Assembly: GCA_025980625.1 (NCBI GenBank) | Contig: JAICXG010000038.1 | Coordinates: 1 to 15,998, forward strand | DNA length: 15,998 nucleotides | Direction: 5' to 3' | Source: Chthoniobacterales bacterium | GTDB lineage: Bacteria; Verrucomicrobiota; Verrucomicrobiia; Chthoniobacterales; UBA10450 | Part shown: one piece after another, positions 13,854 through 15,998 of the stretch | How the letters are laid out: each line of letters opens with the position of its first letter | Position numbering within the stretch: the first letter of the stretch is position 1 | The notes under the pieces: model-generated | What the model saw: only the letters and a program-made list of their open reading frames with translations | Told to the model about the DNA's origin: nothing | The model's database searches: none | Program-made: the position numbers and the translations under genes

Positions 13854-14001
13854 CAGGAGTCCGCGAGAAGGAGCCACTGCACGCGTGAAGAGGGCGTTTT
13901 GTTCACAAATTTCGGTGAACAGTTTGCACCGAGGGATTGAAGATTATTCACAAGTTATTCAACCGCTCGTTTCCCTCGGCGTGAATCGGCGAGCCGACGA
14001 G
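13854..14001. promoter_or_regulatory. rsmA upstream region with nested dyads and a DnaA-box-like site
   Basis: This 148-bp gap between the DUF697 gene and rsmA is AT-rich for the window. It contains TGTTCAC/GTGAACA (13900-13906 and 13915-13921, 8-nt spacer), CCGAGGGA/TCCCTCGG (13929-13936 and 13972-13979), TTGAA/TTCAA (13937-13941 and 13958-13962), and TTATTCACA at 13944-13952, which fits the DnaA-box form TTATNCACA. TTATTC is repeated 11 bp further on. The outer dyad may end transcription of the DUF697 gene, but no T-run follows. Confidence 0.4.
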
Positions 14002-15108
14002 CTAGCTCTTCGAATCCGATTGCGACAACGCCTTCTCTTTTCGTCCCGGCAAGACGACCCGTTTCTTTCTGTGCCGGGCAAACGCGCGGCGCGCATCGCG
14101 CAGCGTCGCGCCTTCGATGAAGTAGACGACTGCCGCGCGCCCGATCGCATAGGTGCCCGCGCCGGCAACCATCCCGCATACCAGATTGCCCCAGCCCGGA
14201 AAAAATTTTAGCGCCGCCCGGGTGCCTTCGCGCAGAACCATTCCGATCCCAACGTTTGCGCCAAGCGCGCCGACAAACTCGGTCGCGGCGCGCAGACTGC
14301 GTTCGCGGCCACTGATGTACATGATGCCCGAGACCATCACGAGTTGAAGGGTGGTGAGAATCGGCAGGTCGGCGAGCGGGATCGGCTGCGCACCGATCGC
14401 GGCGCAGATCGCGCTGGTCGATTTCACGAGCAGCTCGGCGATTTCCGCCTGCGCGTGTTTGTCGCCGCCGCTCCGCACCAATTCGACGCGGGCCTCGTTA
14501 GGCAAGGCGCTCGCGAGGATCCGGCGAACGGTCGAGCCTAACGAGTAGTTGCCGATCAGGCTCGAGCGAATCGCCGGCTTGTCAGGCTGCTGTTTGAGAA
14601 GCGGCGGCGCATCCGAGCTCTGCAACTCGATCAGCTTCGCGCGGATTTTGCCGTCGCCATTCGCGATCAACACTTCTTCCAGGCGCTCGATCTCCCGGCG
14701 CGTTGCCACTTTGGCGTCGCGTTCCGCCGGGAGAAAAAAGAAAAGGTCGGCCGGATGCGCGGCGAGCGCTTCGCGGGCGAGCGCGAGCGCCGCGGGATCA
14801 GCGCCACGGGCGTCGAGAATTTCGATCGAGCCGTGCTGGCCGAGACGGATCATCTGCCAGCGATACAGACCTGTGAGCGTCTCGCGGGACGGTGCCTCCT
14901 CCGTTTCGGGCGTGAAGATGCGAGCGACAAATTCGAGCAGCGGCATCGGATGCGAGCCGGTGAGGACAAAGCGCGGTGGGCGCTGCTGGAGGAACAGCTC
15001 CTTCAAGGGCGTGAGCTCGTGTAGGACCGGGTTGCGAATCGACTCCGGCAGTTTCCCGAGAAAGCCTTCGAGCCGTTCCACGATGTGGAGCAAAGCGGAG
15101 TTGTTCAT
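14002..15108 (-). CDS. DUF697 protein with degenerate GTPase-like N-terminal half
   Basis: The protein has 368 residues from ATG 15108, where an amphipathic helix begins (MNNSALLHIVERLEGFLGKLP). A longer in-frame start at 15207 adds 33 residues of unlikely composition. The C-terminal part (about 220-342) is a DUF697/YcjF-type domain with helices at 251-265, 279-291 and 307-330. Such domains usually follow a dynamin- or Era-like GTPase. Here residues 46-52 (RFVLTGS) look like the strand leading to a P-loop, but HPMPLLEF replaces GxxGxGKS, and EILDARGAD stands where DxxG-type motif 3 would be. It is probably a membrane-associated pseudo-GTPase. It ends with a basic tail. Confidence 0.75.
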   Translation of the reverse strand: MNNSALLHIVERLEGFLGKLPESIRNPVLHELTPLKELFLQQRPPRFVLTGSHPMPLLEFVARIFTPETEEAPSRETLTGLYRWQMIRLGQHGSIEILDARGADPAALALAREALAAHPADLFFFLPAERDAKVATRREIERLEEVLIANGDGKIRAKLIELQSSDAPPLLKQQPDKPAIRSSLIGNYSLGSTVRRILASALPNEARVELVRSGGDKHAQAEIAELLVKSTSAICAAIGAQPIPLADLPILTTLQLVMVSGIMYISGRERSLRAATEFVGALGANVGIGMVLREGTRAALKFFPGWGNLVCGMVAGAGTYAIGRAAVVYFIEGATLRDARRAFARHRKKRVVLPGRKEKALSQSDSKS

Positions 15109-15227
15109 GGCGCAATCGCGCCCAACATGAATCGAAGGCGGCGCAATTGCGAATCGGCTGATCACTGGAAATGAAGAGTACTCCGTGATAGAGAAACCGC
15201 CCCGCAAGAATCCCGCCTAACGAACTC
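15109..15227. promoter_or_regulatory. Divergent promoter region of the DUF697 gene and ffh, with paired 12-mers
   Basis: Two near-identical 12-mers, GGCGCAATCGCG (15109-15120) and GGCGCAATTGCG (15140-15151), lie 31 bp apart, about three helical turns, on the same face of DNA. The first extends into the hairpin GGCGC/GCGCC (15109-15113 and 15118-15122), and the second holds the 10-bp palindrome CGCAATTGCG (15142-15151). The first touches the ATG at 15108. An octamer lies at 15215-15222. A dimeric regulator binding twice is possible. Confidence 0.4.
15215..15222 (-). repeat. CGTTAGGC octamer before ffh
   Basis: Exact copy (GCCTAACG on the plus strand) in the intergenic region, ending 5 nt before the ffh ATG at 15228. 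It is non-coding on the preferred gene starts. Confidence 0.8.
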
Positions 15228-15998
15228 ATGTTTTCACAACTCGGCGACAAACTGCAGGACATCTTCAAGGACCTGCGCGGGCACGGCACGATCAGCGAGA
15301 CGAACGTGTCCGACGCGATGCGGCAGGTGCGCCTCGCGCTCCTCGAGGCCGATGTCGATTACCAGGTCGCGAAAAAATTTGTCGGCCGAGTGAAGGAAAA
15401 AGCGCTCGGCGAAGACGTGCTGCGCAGCGTCACGCCGGGGCAGCAGATTGTAAAAATTTTCCACGACGAACTGACCGCGCTCCTCGGCGGCGACGCCGCG
15501 CCGCTCAATCTCGAAAAGCCGGCGCGCATTCTCATGGTCGGGCTAAACGGGGCGGGCAAAACCACCTCCTCAGCGAAGCTCGCGCTCCACCTGAAAAAGC
15601 AGGGGCGCGCGCCGCTGCTGATGGCGTGCGACTTGCAGCGACCGGCCGCGATCGAACAACTGGCAACGTTAGGCAAACAGGTCGGCGTGCCGGTTTACAC
15701 ACCCTCGCCTAACGAAAAGAAGGTGAACCGCGCCGCCGCCGCCAGCCTCGATTGGGCGGCGGAACAACACGGCAACGTGCAGATCTTCGACACCGCCGGG
15801 CGCCAGGAAATCGACACGGCGTTGATCGAGGAAATCAAACAACTACGGGAATTCCTCAAGCCGCAGGAAGTGTTGCTCGTGGCCGACGCCGCCACCGGCC
15901 CGCAAGCGGTGAGTGTCGCGACCCATTTCCACGAAGCGCTCGGCATCACCGGGATTGTCCTGACGAAATTGGACGGCGACGCCCGCGGTGGCGCGGCC
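15228..15998 (+). CDS. ffh: Signal recognition particle protein Ffh, N-terminal 257 residues
   Basis: The gene runs off the window end with 257 codons present out of about 450 for the family. The four-helix N domain covers about 1-90 (MFSQLGDKLQDIFKDLRG, VRLALLEADVDYQVAKKF). The G domain follows: P-loop GLNGAGKTT (105-113), DLQRPAA (135-141), DTAGR (188-192) and TKLDGDARGG (246-255). The P-loop has GLNGAGKTT where GLQGSGKTT is commonest. Ffh binds signal peptides at the ribosome with SRP RNA and hands nascent membrane proteins to FtsY. The M domain is outside the window. Two octamers lie 40 bp apart in opposite orientation at 15667 and 15707. No SRP RNA gene is seen here. Confidence 0.96.
   Translation, partial: MFSQLGDKLQDIFKDLRGHGTISETNVSDAMRQVRLALLEADVDYQVAKKFVGRVKEKALGEDVLRSVTPGQQIVKIFHDELTALLGGDAAPLNLEKPARILMVGLNGAGKTTSSAKLALHLKKQGRAPLLMACDLQRPAAIEQLATLGKQVGVPVYTPSPNEKKVNRAAAASLDWAAEQHGNVQIFDTAGRQEIDTALIEEIKQLREFLKPQEVLLVADAATGPQAVSVATHFHEALGITGIVLTKLDGDARGGAA

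Larger units (their letters stand above)
3109..15714. repeat. Highly iterated octamer CGTTAGGC / GCCTAACG, 23 exact copies
   Basis: CGTTAGGC reads on the plus strand starting at 3109, 3883, 4456, 4572, 6750, 6849, 7782, 8292, 8905, 11638, 12200, 12514, 13056, 14496 and 15667. GCCTAACG reads on the plus strand at 3634, 5631, 6340, 8568, 9409, 14536, 15215 and 15707. Four more 7-mers (CGTTAGG or complement) start at 2189, 2343, 4783 and 7733. In 21 of the 23, T precedes the core. By coding context: LVR three, SLG/TLG four, PN five, LT three, gene stop four, intergenic four. Composition alone predicts about 0.6. The function is unknown; an uptake, nucleoid or repair signal is possible. Confidence 0.9.

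Noticed and set aside
13944..13952. Replication origin suggested by TTATTCACA
   Set aside because: There is only one good DnaA-box match, no cluster of boxes and no dnaA or dnaN nearby.
15109..15227. SRP RNA gene beside ffh
   Set aside because: The GGAA/GNRA-type hairpin of a 4.5S-like RNA could not be found; the palindromes here fit operators better.
3109..15714. CRISPR or transposon explanation for the octamer repeats
   Set aside because: The copies are only 8-9 bp, irregularly spaced, in both orientations and inside conserved coding motifs, with no spacers, terminal repeats or transposase.

Overview
This 16.0 kb window is a piece of a high-GC bacterial chromosome. It carries VPD/PEP-CTERM-type exported proteins, a DUF697 protein, a long Asp-box (BNR) repeat protein and few Shine-Dalgarno sites. 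Together these suggest a soil Verrucomicrobiota of the Chthoniobacterales/Spartobacteria type. That assignment is an inference; no rRNA or marker phylogeny is possible from this window.

Layout. (1) 1-1085, minus strand: two tandem paralogous exported proteins, the second cut by the window edge. The complete one ends in a VPD-type sorting tail. Both have a sigma-54-like promoter at matching positions and share a 16-bp element about 74 bp further upstream. (2) 1339-3031, plus: three overlapping genes for exported proteins (a 275-aa hypothetical, a PPC-like beta protein and an SH3-like lipoprotein). (3) 3235-7780, plus: acylphosphatase, ABC ATPase, ABC-2 permease, a TPR-like protein, a metallophosphoesterase and a heptosyltransferase-like GT9, mostly overlapping or closely spaced. 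(4) 9359-7784, minus: YqeY-like protein, IspD and a VOC protein. (5) A small uncertain ORF at 9454-9648 and, on the minus strand, a 767-aa protein with eleven Asp-boxes. (6) A 100-aa AP2-domain protein with a histone-H1-like tail (12217-12519), convergent with and overlapping a fused RsmA-NUDIX gene (13853-12516). (7) A DUF697 protein with a GTPase-like but motif-less N-terminal half (15108-14002), divergent from ffh, which runs off the window end.

The most striking signal is not a gene. The octamer CGTTAGGC (or its complement GCCTAACG) occurs 23 times exactly, where about 0.6 is expected from base composition. It usually sits in a TCGTTAGGC context, occurs in every codon phase and in intergenic DNA, and forms part of the stop codons of five genes. 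It is absent from 1-2188 (even as the 7-mer) and rare across the Asp-box gene. It behaves like a genome-wide iterated signal, comparable in density to DNA-uptake sequences or HIP1. I do not know it as a described element.

There are no tRNA, rRNA, CRISPR array, transposase or integrase genes. The longest stretch without a gene is 253 bp.
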